DNA of 18,778 nucleotides, taken from the NCBI GenBank assembly GCA_024811115.1, contig JAKOGH010000039.1:1-18778 (forward strand), read 5' to 3'. Positions 7,830 to 17,250 of this stretch are shown piece by piece. The notes under the pieces are model-generated. The model did not search any database, was not told the origin of the DNA, and saw nothing but the letters and a program-made list of their open reading frames with translations. This DNA is from Terana coerulea. Its lineage: Eukaryota > Basidiomycota > Agaricomycetes > Polyporales > Phanerochaetaceae. A program made the translations under genes and the position numbers. Each line of letters opens with the position of its first letter. Within the stretch, counting starts at the first letter, position 1.

Positions 7830-9902
7830 ATGCAGCCACTTGCGCAGTACCACTTGCCTTCTGTGCGTCTTGTCAGTCTGACACTGCTCGTGCCGCCCGA
7901 GAGTCTTCGCAGCTCTACGCCCGGTTCGACTTCCTCAGGTCCAGGATCACGTATTCCTGCAACAAACAGCGGGTTAGCTGCAACGTCGACCCCTCCACGT
8001 ACCCGTTCGCGCTCTGGCTCCGCGTCTTCCCTCGGACCAACTCCCCAACCGCGCACGCGTACGAGTGGCAGAACGCGGTCGCATACGGCGAACATGCCTC
8101 TTCTCTTCTCCCAAGCCGGGCCGTCCAGCTCTACACCAAACCTACGCCCCACGCGACCGTCCACGGCAGCATTGCCGCTGCGCATGTCCGAGCTGGGAAG
8201 CCCGCCTCCATATTCCCCGAGCCACCCGCAGGAGACCCTTCTTCGCCCTTCCTCGCCAAACGCGCCGCGTCGTCTCCTCACTTGCACAGTCCGCCGCCAA
8301 GCCCGATTTCTGCGCATGTGTATTCACAGAGCCAGTCTGCGTCGCGAAGACCTTCGCATAGTGCTGTGAATACGCTTGCGGAATCGAGTCGTCGGAATGC
8401 GTATGCACGCGCCGAGACCGAAGAGGATGAGACCGACACAAGCCCCGAGACTGAAGATGCGGTCGTGTACCGTTCGCGGTCACGTCCTTCTCACCCACTC
8501 CGAGAGCAAGGCAGCAGAGAGACGAGCTTCGCCAGTACCCTCCGACAGCGATTCTATGGCAAAGGCAAGGGGCGCGCCGATGCAAGTGAGCGGGACAGGG
8601 TGCGATTTATCACGACCACGCCAGGCGTAGCGTGTGCAGGAGAGACAGAGACGGAAAGCGAAGACGTGGTGAGTTTCTGCCCTCGTCATTATATATGTTT
8701 TCTGTTGCATATATGCACCACCCAACCCCAAGGACATAATAGACCATGTGACTTTGCATCTAAGCTTCTCCCGAGCCCATTCATGGCGTGCTGCATGCAC
8801 TGGGGGAACGCAGATCATATTTGCGCTGACGTCGCTGTCATCAAAGTGCGCTTGCACATGATTCCCGCGGACCCAAAGCTTATATATGCTGGTCTCTGTC
8901 CATTCCTCTATGTCAATCAGTTATTTACCAGCACTTTGTCTCCCCCACTGCATCACGTATAGCCTCGGCATCTTCCCACCGCCCGCCTCACCCCGTCATC
9001 GTCCCTCTCGTCCCTCCTCACCGCTGGCCGAGAGTATTACTATACCGATATCCTCGTCCACGTCAAGCACTGGAAGACGCACCATCCTCGCCTTGGGCCC
9101 GCTGCTCTTTGAGTTTTCAAGACTGCTCTCAATCGTCCCGGCGATATTTGGGACGATGTACAATCTTTACCACATCATACGGCCCCCAAACCGGTATAGA
9201 ACAAGTTGGTGTGGCGCTGCAGAGTATGCGATATGTGTCCTATGGGTGAGTACACATTTTGTTGTTTTGCTTTGCTTTACTAATATCGGTTGCAATAGTC
9301 AGTTTTGACAGGCTGGCAATGTCTGCAGCTCACGACGGGGCTCTTCAAACGGTGGCGAGTTTACTACTCGCCTCTGCCTACGCTGATACGACTCTTTGCA
9401 TTGCAAGGTGAGTCTTATCTCTATCTCTTCCCGACCGAAGTGAGCTGCCCACCATGGATGGCAATTCGGTCAAGAATTGGCCAATGTGTCCCTGCCCATA
9501 AATACGAATTCGGGGCTTGTAGGACCCGTACGGCACGCAGCTCGCTGCTCCGCTCAATGTATATAATGGTGCTAACCCCGCGCTGCAGCAATCTGTTGGC
9601 CCGCCACACAATTTACGCTCACGCTCCTCGACCACGAGGTGCGGCCGCTCGTCTGCTGGGCGGTGATCGGGACGACGACGTGCTGCTCGCGTGCGGTGCA
9701 GATGTGGGTGACGAGCAACATCGTCGAGCCGTGCAGCCCTTCCGGCGTGGCGGGCGGCGGCGCGGACGCACTGAAGCGGCGCTCCCGGCGGCGGTGGGAC
9801 TGGAACGCGGTGCTCCGCGAGTGCGCACTCCCGGCGGGCGTCGCGTACTTTGCGATGGCGTGGATGCTGATGCTGCGGGTGGAGTGGGGTGGGTGTTCGT
9901 AG
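7830..9902 (+). CDS. EOS1: EOS1-like N-glycosylation protein (ER membrane)
   Basis: Yeast Eos1 is an ER membrane protein needed for normal N-glycosylation. The family core is clear: LGPLLFEFSRLLSIVPAIFG and NLYHIIRPP (about 9098-9190), TGWQCLQLTTGL, RWRVYYSPLPTLIRLFALQ (9308-9406), ICWPATQFTLTLLDHE and VCWAVIGTTTCCSRAVQMWV (9591-9720), RRWDW and CALPAGVAYFAMAW (about 9790-9870), with four or five hydrophobic segments. Introns at 9246-9298 (53 bp) and 9408-9588 (181 bp) restore the frame exactly; the stop is at 9900-9902. A Ser/Pro-rich and acidic N-terminal region runs from ATG 7830 (CACCATG context) to a donor at 8669. The first acceptor is not resolved (before about 9033). The frame changes near the C run at 8215-8218, from ELGSPPPYSP to EPPAGDPSSP: a missing base, a sequence error or an unseen intron. 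Confidence 0.8.
8669..9032 (+). other. Unresolved first intron region of the EOS1-like gene
   Basis: A strong donor, GTGAGT, stands at 8669 after an in-frame exon end. The EOS1 core frame downstream needs a phase-0 acceptor. The AG at 9031-9032 would give a 364-bp intron. The AG at 8731-8732 would give a 64-bp intron followed by a small exon and a second intron ending at 8920 or 8962. The sequence alone does not decide between these. Confidence 0.45.
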
Positions 9903-10367
9903 GATATGACGGTGTGCGGTGGTGGGACTGGGTCGCTGGAATACCCACCATTAGGCCAGACTTTTGTATAATAGAGCGCTGGTCCGCGGTACATGCATGT
10001 AATGCCAAATGACATTGTTAGAGACTACTACAGGGTGGTTTTAGTTTACCATCTTCACTTTGTTTTCACCTACGTTTTTCTTAGCATCTTCCGTCATTTG
10101 TACATAAGGCAGTGACTGCAACTCAGCTGCTAGCAGAAAAATGTCTCCATAGGATAACGGTCTTCGGACGCTGTCGTTTCTGCAGGCTGTTGATTTCTTG
10201 TTATCTGGAGTTGCGTTCCCATTATCAGATCTTGCCGTGCTGCCTCCGTCAGTGAAGCTTTGAAGCCCCGCCCGAGAGGTCCTGACTCCTTCGAGCTAAT
10301 TTGGCAATATCTTTCAAAGCGGCCTGCGCGCTAAGCGATAACCTTTAGATCTCTCCTCCCTCTCACC
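9903..10367. other. Intergenic: EOS1 3' flank to F-box-like start
   Basis: This 465-bp stretch separates two plus-strand genes. It should contain the EOS1 3' UTR and the promoter of the F-box-like gene. I see no AATAAA signal of note, no repeat and no coding frame. Confidence 0.4.
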
Positions 10368-10443
10368 ATGGCTGACAGGCTCCTCATACCTTCCAGTAAA
10401 TCTTCCACCACAGGATGCGATCTCCCACCTGAGATTGTTAATC

Positions 10444-10494
10444 AGGTTCTCCAAGCACTGTTATATCAGGTTCAACTCCAAGCACTGTTATACT
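10444..10494 (+). repeat. In-frame 24/27-bp tandem duplication in the F-box-like region
   Basis: CAGGTTCTCCAAGCACTGTTATAT is followed directly by CAGGTTCAACTCCAAGCACTGTTATAC, identical except for a three-base insertion and the last base. Both units are multiples of three, so the protein gains a repeated QALLY block (QVLQALLY, then QVQLQALLY). This lies inside what should be a compact F-box helix. Confidence 0.75.
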
Positions 10495-11188
10495 TGCCCG
10501 CTCTCCACAAAGAGTGGCAGAAAATACTCTCATCATGCAGCCTAACCTGTTGATATTGGGCATTACACTGTCATCCGTATATCTTCAAGCGGCTTACGTT
10601 ACATTCGCGCGAAGATATAGACCAGCTTGTCTGGTTCAACTAGCACCCCATCCGTGGACTGCCACGGCTTCAGGAGTATGCTTACAATTGGACCGTCGTG
10701 TGCGCGGAGGCCTGGAGCCCTTGGCTGCACTACGCTCTCTTGAAAAGTGCGGCCCTACACCCGGCTGGCCAGGAACCATCATTCTGGTACCTGGTTTTTT
10801 CCTCCAGCAGCCCCGCCGCCCCGCCCTCGCTTTCGGCCCTCACTTCCCCAGACATTGCCCCTTGGACTGTTCAGCCATGTTCGCTCGCTAGCGCTTTCCG
10901 GCTTGCGCTTTCATTGCATTACCGAGCTCTTTCGGCTTATCCGGTCTGTCCCCAACTAGAGGAACGCGGCCCGTGGCCGCAGAGCCCTTGCTTGGGATGT
11001 GTGAAATCACAGGAGACATGTGAGATAAGTGTCTGAATGGAGATCTGGTCATTACGAGGACCGCCCCTGCAAGCCCGGTTGAGAAAAGCGATATAAACAT
11101 CAAGACTTGGGCGACATACATGAGGCTACTCCACCAGGTATGACAACTTGAACTGGTTCAAACTGGGTGAAATTAGTGCATGGACAGA

Positions 11189-11232
11189 CGCCAACTCGCC
11201 TCGCGGGCTTTGCCCGCTTCGACTCGTTGGCG
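11189..11232. repeat. GC-rich nested hairpin
   Basis: An outer 7-bp stem, CGCCAAC / GTTGGCG, encloses an inner 6-bp stem, GCGGGC / GCCCGC, with a three-base TTT loop, separated by an unpaired internal loop. It falls in the unrecognised middle of the F-box-like pseudogene and may mark the edge of an inserted repeat. No target duplication was found. Confidence 0.5.
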
Positions 11233-12019
11233 TAGTGAGACAGAGGGCGGCCCAGGAGAGAGCGACGGCCAAAGGTAGGGACTTATGTAACCCGGGCGCT
11301 TGTTACACGAAAACCGGCTTCAATTAAGGGGTCCCAGAACCCTTGTCAAGCAAGGGGATGCGAAGCAAATAGAGTACGACCACGTTATCTTCGATGATGG
11401 GACCGCCGAGATGGTCCCCATGACCATTGCATCTCGGCGAGCAGGGCAACATCGCCCACATGCACTGAAGTGGACGAGAGCGGTGAACTGTGGAGGGCGT
11501 GAAGCTGAAGCAAACATTGCACTTGCTACGGTCATTCTTGCGGCGCTACATCCTGATGTTCAACCGATTTTTGGATGACGTGTTTCGCATACCGATTGTC
11601 ATGCTGTGTAGCTTCTTCAAGCTAAAATCACACCCGGCGACAGTTATAAATTGGGCCCGCGGTATGTGCTACCATTAGCATCATATTCAGACCGCTGTAA
11701 CATTATTACATAGATTATTCACGTCTAGCGGTCCAGTTCATGACCCTGGACCCGACAGTGCCCTCTGAAGCCATATTATTGACATTTGACTTCGCCAAAC
11801 TCTCGCATTCACATACTACCGGTCAGCGACAGTTGGAGCTGTACCTTTCCGACCACAATTATACCACGGAGGACTTTTCTGAAAATGTAGACTGGAAACG
11901 CCTCGATGACGTTCTCTCTACCTACAACAACATTTATAGTTTCACCATAAACCTCCGTGTCTCTACCACATACATCTGCAGATGGCTTCTGGAGAAGATT
12001 TCGACTGGACGTTTTCTGT

Positions 12020-12448
12020 ATGCGACCAACAGCCAGGGCAAGCTCCGCATCCGCTACGACCCGGGTCCGACACTGGCACAAACTCGTCAGACATCTGGCA
12101 TTGGTCATCTGGCTCAATGGTGTCCTTTTGGCTCCGACGAAATACACATCAGGCGACGACACCGTCACACTCACACGGCCACAGATATTCGACTATATGC
12201 TATGTGAATCCTGCAAGGAAAAGGATAATTTCCTACAATGGATCCGGGTGGATGGCGGTGATGGGTATAGGAAAGAGGTGGCGCGAATTGAAGCACAAGT
12301 GGTGGGAAAAGTGGTGGTATGGTGGACGTTCGGCTTGAGCAAGGTGATTGTGCCAGCAATAATAGATACTGACGCAGGAACGGGTACGGCGGCCGCTGTG
12401 GGTAAGAGTAGCGTTGAAGATGTCCATATTGCGCTTTCTACAGCGTAA
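12020..12448 (+). CDS. Unrecognised ORF, possibly spurious
   Basis: An open plus-strand frame from an ATG at 12020 ends at TAA 12446-12448 and overlaps the end of the F-box-like remnant in another frame. The later part (from about 12110) has protein-like composition, with pieces such as TLTRPQIFDYMLCESCKE and WIRVDGGDGYRKEVARIE. I do not recognise a family and see no signal peptide. It could be the last exon of a gene whose upstream exons are lost, the true C-terminal frame of the F-box-like gene after a frameshift, or chance. Most of the first 90 bases lie in a frame shadowing the other coding remnant. Confidence 0.25.
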   Translation: MRPTARASSASATTRVRHWHKLVRHLALVIWLNGVLLAPTKYTSGDDTVTLTRPQIFDYMLCESCKEKDNFLQWIRVDGGDGYRKEVARIEAQVVGKVVVWWTFGLSKVIVPAIIDTDAGTGTAAAVGKSSVEDVHIALSTA

Positions 12449-12596
12449 CGCTGTCCTTGTCAATGAGAACAGTGCATGTAGCAGGAAGGTAGTGGAGATC
12501 AGCGAATCTACACGGCTCAGCGGATAGCTGGGAAGCGGCATAGGCTAAGACGAACGGGCGCGATAATCAAAACACTTTTTCGACATAAATACACCG

Positions 12597-13428
12597 CTAC
12601 GCTTTCACCAGCCTTCCACCCCGATGCCAGAAGAGCTGCTCCTTATCCTCATCCTCCCAGATATCCTTGCTCCTCCAATCACCAGCCTCCTCGAGCCATC
12701 TGTCGGTCGGCCTATCCATACAGCATCCACCAAACAACCACTTCCACAACGGCGTCCAAAACCATTGCCACCACGCGATATCGCTCCGGGTGCTCAGGAC
12801 ATGCTCATAGAACAGGAACGTCCCGCCCGGCTTGAGCACCTGCTCGCACAGCGCGCGGATAGTGTTTCGCGGCTCGGGGACGCCGCACAGGGAGATGATG
12901 GAGGTGATGGTGTCCACGGAGGGCTCGCCACCCAAAGCAGAGTTGATGAGGCTAATGTGCTCTGCGCCGTAAGGCAGCACGAGCAGCGTGCCGGCAGCCT
13001 CAGTGAAGCCTACGCTGTTCGCCAATTTGCGGATCTCGGTGTGCATGAGCTCATTTGGCTCTAGCGCTACGTATTTGGTGACCTTGTCGCGGTTTAGGTA
13101 CTGTATGGTGTGGCCATGACCTATATCGCTTTCGTCAAGACCAGTAAATTGTAACCGTAGTAGGGTAAGCTGGACATATACCTGCACCAATATCCAGTAC
13201 GACGCCGGACGCGTTTGGGGTTACCAAAGACTGTTTGAGCTCGCGTGTGTTACCGTCAAGGCCATTGCCGTAGGGAACCCAGACATGGGCCATGTACACC
13301 TGCGAGAGCTCTAAAGGGCGTAGAAGCAGCGTCGGCTGCTTGAGGACCGCTTGCAGCGTAGGGAAAAACGCGAATTTCACGGTCCCCCATATGTGGACGA
13401 CAATTTTGAGGGCTTTGCTTAGTTTCAT
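12597..13428 (-). CDS. METTL7-like SAM methyltransferase, copy A
   Basis: Two exons (13428-13182 and 13120-12597) with a 61-bp GTATAT...TAG intron encode 256 residues. The class I methyltransferase motif I, VVLDIGAGHGHT, spans the splice junction (about residues 75-86) and binds S-adenosylmethionine. VALEPN follows (the motif II acidic region), then the DTITSIISLCGVPEP and LKPGGTFLFYEHV motifs. The C-terminal block WTPLWKWLFGGCCMDRPTDRW resembles METTL7 (thiol methyltransferase) proteins. The N-terminal 30 residues are hydrophobic and amphipathic, suggesting attachment to ER or lipid-droplet membranes, as in METTL7. The substrate is unknown; a small thiol or lipid-like molecule is an inference from the family. 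The start ATG at 13428 matches that of the neighbouring copy. Both key motifs are intact. Confidence 0.88.
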
Positions 13429-13760
13429 TTTGGAGAACGCGGCTGGGGTGGTGGTTGGGGGCAGAAAGCGTGAAGCATGCGCGCGTTTGGGATTGCGACG
13501 GTCTTAGGTTCACGGGGTCCCGTATCAGGTTGATTGAGGTGACTCATCAAGTTCTGAAGGCAGCGCCCTGGCCACCCCGTGCAATGGGCACAACCTGCGA
13601 CAACTTATTACAATGGCGTACAGCTGTCGTTGACAATGCAGGTAGACGAAAAGTGATGCGGGTGCGCAGACCTATACGAATCAGCATGTATCTGGGAAGC
13701 GGCGTAAAGCAAGACGAACGGGCGCGACAATCAAGAGCTTCTTTAGACACAGCTACGCTT
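13429..13760. other. Spacer between the methyltransferase copies
   Basis: This 332-bp stretch holds the upstream region of copy A (13429 to about 13540) and the 3' flank of copy B (about 13689-13760). Both are similar to the matching flanks of the other copy, so the duplication included regulatory DNA. Between them is about 150 bp of unmatched sequence. No further gene was seen. Confidence 0.6.
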
Positions 13761-14595
13761 CTACGCTTTGACCAACTTTCCACCTCGATGCCAAAATATA
13801 TGCTCCTTGTCCTCATCCTCCCAGATATCCTTACTTCGCCAATTGCCAACCTCCTCGAGCCACCTATCAGTCGGCCTATCCAGACAGCATCCACCAAACA
13901 CCCACTTCCACAACGGCGTCCAGACCCACTGCCACCACGCTACATCGCTCCGGATACTCAGGACATGCTCGTAGAACAGAAATGTCCCGCTCGGTTTGAG
14001 AACCTGCTCGCACAGCGCCCGGATAGTGATCCGTGGCTCCGGAACACTGCACAGAGAGATGATGGAGGTGATGGTGTCCACAGAGTGCTCTCTGCCCAAG
14101 GCAGAGTTGATGAGGCTGATGTGCTCTGCACCGTAAGGCAATACGAGCAGCGTTCCGGCAGCCTCAGTGAAACCTGCGCTGTTTGCCAATGTGCGGATCT
14201 CGGTGTGCATGAGCTCATTTGGTTCTAGCGCAACGTATTTGGTGACTTTGTCGCGGTCCAAGTACTGCACAGTGTGGCCATGACCTGTATGGGTTCGTTT
14301 AAGCATCGTGAACCGTAATTGTAGTAATAGGGTGAGTGTGAAATGTACCTGCGCCAATATCCAGTACAACGCCGGACGCGTTTGGGGTTATGAGAGATTC
14401 TTTGAGCTCGCGCGTGTTGCCGTCTAGGCCATTGCCGAAGGGAACCCAGACATGCGCCATGTACACTTGCGAGAGCTCTGAAGGGCGTAAAAGCAGCGTC
14501 GGCTGCTTCAGGACTGCTCGAAGCGTAGGGAGAAACGCGAATTTTGCGGTCCCCCATGTTTGGCCGAGGATAGTGAGGGCTTTGCTCAGTTTCAT
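13761..14595 (-). CDS. METTL7-like SAM methyltransferase, copy B
   Basis: Two exons (14595-14349 and 14284-13761) with a 64-bp intron at the same codon as in copy A again encode 256 residues. Exon sizes are identical (247 and 524 bp). Over the last 161 residues I count 17 differences from copy A, or about 89% identity, with no frameshift or stop. Motif I (VVLDIGAGHGHT) is intact. LKPGG has become LKPSG, a change in the loop after beta strand 5 of the fold that could affect activity. The C-terminal block is WTPLWKWVFGGCCLDRPTDRW. It probably has the same kind of methyl transfer role as copy A, perhaps with a changed substrate. The next gene upstream on this strand is the MFS transporter. Confidence 0.88.
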
Positions 14596-14909
14596 TCTGG
14601 AGAACGCGGCTGATATGGGGGTTGAGGGCAGAAAGCGTGAAGCGTTCCCGGGCTGGGCGTCAAGCGACGGTCTAAGGTTTCCGAGGTCCGTGTTAGCCTG
14701 ATGACATATCATAACGCCCTCTGCCACCCCGGCGCGCGAGTAGTACAGCGGCCAGCCTACAGTACTAGTCCCAGGCGGAATGTCCGGGGATAACTTACGA
14801 TACGAGGGCCAAAACTGGGAAAGCGGCATTGTGAGGCTGAGCAGACCCGAATAGATTGCGTTGTTGCAAGGATAATTGTCCGCACTCGACTGCGCATAAC
14901 TTCGCGTTA
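14596..14909. other. Intergenic: MFS 3' end to methyltransferase B start
   Basis: This 314-bp stretch lies between two minus-strand genes, so it contains the transporter's 3' UTR and the promoter of methyltransferase B. The first 110 bp next to the methyltransferase resembles the upstream region of copy A. Nothing else was recognised. Confidence 0.5.
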
Positions 14910-16693
14910 TCACAACTGCCACTTCCGCTCTCCAGGACGTAGCGCACGATTACGCCGGATATAAACGGAGCGCAATACTAGGGCAACCACTGCGCCAACT
15001 AAGAGAAAGCCCGCATTCACGAAATGTCCAGTAGGATATCCGGGGGCCTCTGAGCTTTTGTAAATATACAACCCTAACAGACTGTCAGTATACACTCATC
15101 TCTTGGCGAATAAACATACCCATGAGCTGTCCGATGTTTCCAATGGAGATATTGAGCGGTACGCCCAACGTTGTCGCGCCTGTATTCCTCAGGTTTTCCA
15201 TTAGCCAGCTTAGCAGCGGCGCATCCATGGCAAAGGTGAACGGTAATGCAATGCAAAGCAGAGCATACCGAGCCTTGAAGGCATGTGGTGAAAGAGCACC
15301 TTCGTGCCCAGAAGTATACGTCAACGTAGTGAGTAGATGAAAGTTGATTGCAGACCTTGTATCAGAAAAGCTACTCCCGCTATCACCAAAGATGCAAAGG
15401 AGGCCCATGCCCTCATCTCTCGCTTGTCAGACTGCCACGCGACGTAAACCGTGACGACAAACGCAATAGCATATGGTGGGACGGTGAACAGTTGGGCAGC
15501 CAGCCCTGTGTACCCAAGGCCCGACACAATGGTGGGCGTGAAGAACGCCATGCTCGAGAACGCGATGGAGAAGGCGACACACAGGGCGTGGTGAAGGTAG
15601 AGCCGCCCGTCGAGCAGAGTGTCTCGTGCGTCCGCCCAGGTGATCTTCGCGTGCCCCAGCGAGGCAACGCCCGCGATGCGTCCGACCGCCAGAGCGCGTT
15701 CGGATGGCGAGAGCCAGGTTGCGGTTTCGGGAAAGTCGGGGAAGAAGAGCCAGACGAGGATTGCGCATAGGACGGAGGGTGCCCCTTCTATAATGAAAAG
15801 CCAACGCCAGGCCTCAAAGTCATGGACGCCGTTCATGTGGCCAATACCAAATGCGATCGCCCCGCCGAAAGCCCCGCCTGCAGTATGAGAGTATGAGTTC
15901 GCCAGCAGGGCTGTGACCAGGGTAATGCATGATACGCACCAAGCGTGGCGCTGCTTATTATCAGCGATGCTCGAAGTGCACGCTCATTCGGTTTGTACCA
16001 AAACGTCAAACAGTACATCAAGCCAGGAAACAAGCCCGCCTCAAATATACCAAGAATGAAGCGAACCGCTGCTAGGCTTGGAAAGTTTTGGACTGCACTT
16101 AAAATCATTGTGGTCCCACCCCAGCCCAGCATCAGCAACGCGATCCTGAGATAGCTCATGTCAGCTCCGTGCGGAAAATCAATGAATAAACCTAAGTCAT
16201 ACCAGCGGCTTGGTCGAAACCTCTTGAGCATGTAGTTGGAAGGAGTCTCAAACACGATGCTCGCTACAGTAAAGACCATAAGTGCAATCAGGTATTGCTG
16301 ATCAGAGAGGCGAAGCGTTTGTGCAAGAGAGTCTCCTGTCGCACTGTTCAGTATTCTTGCGTTGCCCTACAGCCAAAGCTCCTCGTCAGACCCCGCCAGT
16401 GTCGATTGAATATATACTTACGATATTCGCTCGATCGAGGTAGAAAAGCAGATAGATGAACATAGAGGCGGAAAGCAGGCGGATGTCAATACGTCGTACG
16501 AGTCTACATCCATTCAAAATCCCGGTCAAATTTTCGCTAAGCAATCTGAGCAGTAGACAACGACTGACCTTGCCTCCGCGCCAGCATCTACGTCTGCCTC
16601 GGGAACTGCTTCACGTACGTACTCCTGCAGCTCATAATCCGATGAACTCTTCTCGACGTCCGTGCCGACGTTCTCGTCTGGAGTGGGGATCAT
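14910..16693 (-). CDS. MFS transporter, ACS (Dal5/Tna1-like) family
   Basis: Seven exons join without a frame error: 16693-16569, 16503-16422, 16366-16203, 16145-15940, 15877-15356, 15299-15120 and 15073-14910. They encode 480 residues with introns of 65, 55, 57, 62, 56 and 46 bp. It is a 12-helix major facilitator of the anion:cation symporter type, which takes up organic anions such as allantoate, nicotinate or other carboxylates across the plasma membrane. Diagnostic pieces are FYLDRANIGNARIL in the first helix, AVRFILGIFEAGLFPG (helix 4), WRWLFIIEGAPSVLCA (helix 6), FFPDFPETATWLSPSERALA (central loop) and the C-terminal APGYPTGHFVNAG. The acidic N-terminal tail (about 50 residues) is cytosolic. 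All signature motifs are present, so it is probably functional. The substrate cannot be told from sequence. Confidence 0.92.
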
Positions 16694-16759
16694 CTGTAGA
16701 GCTTGTGAGGTGAGGGGAACGCTAGGTACAAGGGGATGAAGTATGAACGACCCTCTCAC
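16694..16759 (-). other. Probable 5' UTR intron directly before the MFS start
   Basis: On the minus strand, GTGAGA (from 16759) to CTACAG (ending at 16694) has donor and acceptor signals and a pyrimidine-rich 3' half. The acceptor abuts the ATG exactly. After splicing, the upstream frame has a TGA four codons before the ATG, so the intron would be non-coding and the start at 16693 is supported. Confidence 0.5.
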
Positions 16760-17250
16760 CTTCGCCACTTTTCAGCATCCTCGTCCGGGAGCTTAAGCAA
16801 CCTATGAGATTAATCACTCAGTGCCACATACACCTCTCATCCGTAAATACTTTACCCATGCTCCTCTATAACCCCATTTGTGATACCCAACGATCTTGTG
16901 ACCCAACCATGAAGGTTTGAAGATAAAACCTGAGAGTTCGACTGCGGGAACACATTGAGTAGCAACGGCTCGATCCTCCGTGTCCGTCACACTAGCCGAT
17001 AGCAGAAGCAGACAACGTACATTATCGTCGAAATCCATTAGCCGTGGGTATGAGTACATCCTCCTGCGCCCCGCGCCCGGGCTCTACTAGGTACGTAACT
17101 AGATATACAATAAATACGTGCCCCATGATAGTGCAATGCGATGCGACAGTGGGTGTAGAGTGTAAAGGTCCCGGTGAACGATGCTTGGATATGCAAGGTC
17201 TATGGGCTTGTGGCTATAGGTGTCCGCGGGAAAGACGGGCAGACGAAGTT
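16760..17250. other. Intergenic: ERG1 3' end to MFS 5' end
   Basis: This stretch of about 490 bp holds the 3' UTR of ERG1 and the promoter of the MFS gene (both minus strand). An 81-codon minus-strand frame (16814-17059) has no recognisable motif and is treated as chance. No repeat or RNA gene was recognised. Confidence 0.4.

Larger units (their letters stand above)
10368..12207 (+). pseudogene. Decayed F-box-like protein gene
   Basis: The ATG at 10368 (CACCATGG context) opens a frame with an F-box-like start: LPPEIVNQVLQALL, then KILSSCSLTC (10425-10550), and, after an in-frame TGA (10551-10553), YWALHCHPYIFKRLTLHSRE (10554-10613). This is the pattern of the large basidiomycete F-box-like families, which select targets for ubiquitin ligases. 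A TAG follows at 10641. Further homologous-looking pieces sit in changing frames: PWLHYALLK (about 10713-10740), VRSLALSGLRFHCITELFRL (about 10880-10939) and, later, LAVQFMTLDPTVPSEAILL (11725-11781) with DWKRLDDVLSTYNNIYSF (about 11891-11944). A clean intron (11662-11713, 52 bp) keeps the frame. The middle (about 11040-11560) is unrecognised. Several stops and indels argue for a pseudogene. The end at 12207 is approximate. Confidence 0.6.
12525..14706 (-). repeat. Tandem duplication, unit about 1.02 kb at 1,164-bp offset
   Basis: Two head-to-tail units, about 12525-13540 and 13689-14706, each carry a whole methyltransferase gene plus roughly 110 bp upstream and 70 bp downstream. Shared non-coding marks include CTGGGAAGCGGC (12529-12540 and 13693-13704) and GGGCAGAAAGCGTGAAGC upstream of each start. 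The unit offset of 1,164 bp is constant from the 3' flank through exon 2 and changes by 3 bp in the intron. Confidence 0.85.

Noticed and set aside
9408..10012. Continuation of the 235-codon ORF past 9407
   Set aside because: Read-through of the intron at 9408-9588 in the wrong frame. The spliced frame gives a far better EOS1 match.
13455..14228. 257-codon plus-strand ORF
   Set aside because: It is antisense to exon 2 of methyltransferase copy B and the spacer. The minus strand there has clear motifs and conserved splicing, and a similar plus-strand shadow exists over copy A.
15348..15770. 140-codon plus-strand ORF
   Set aside because: Shadow of the large MFS exon on the minus strand.
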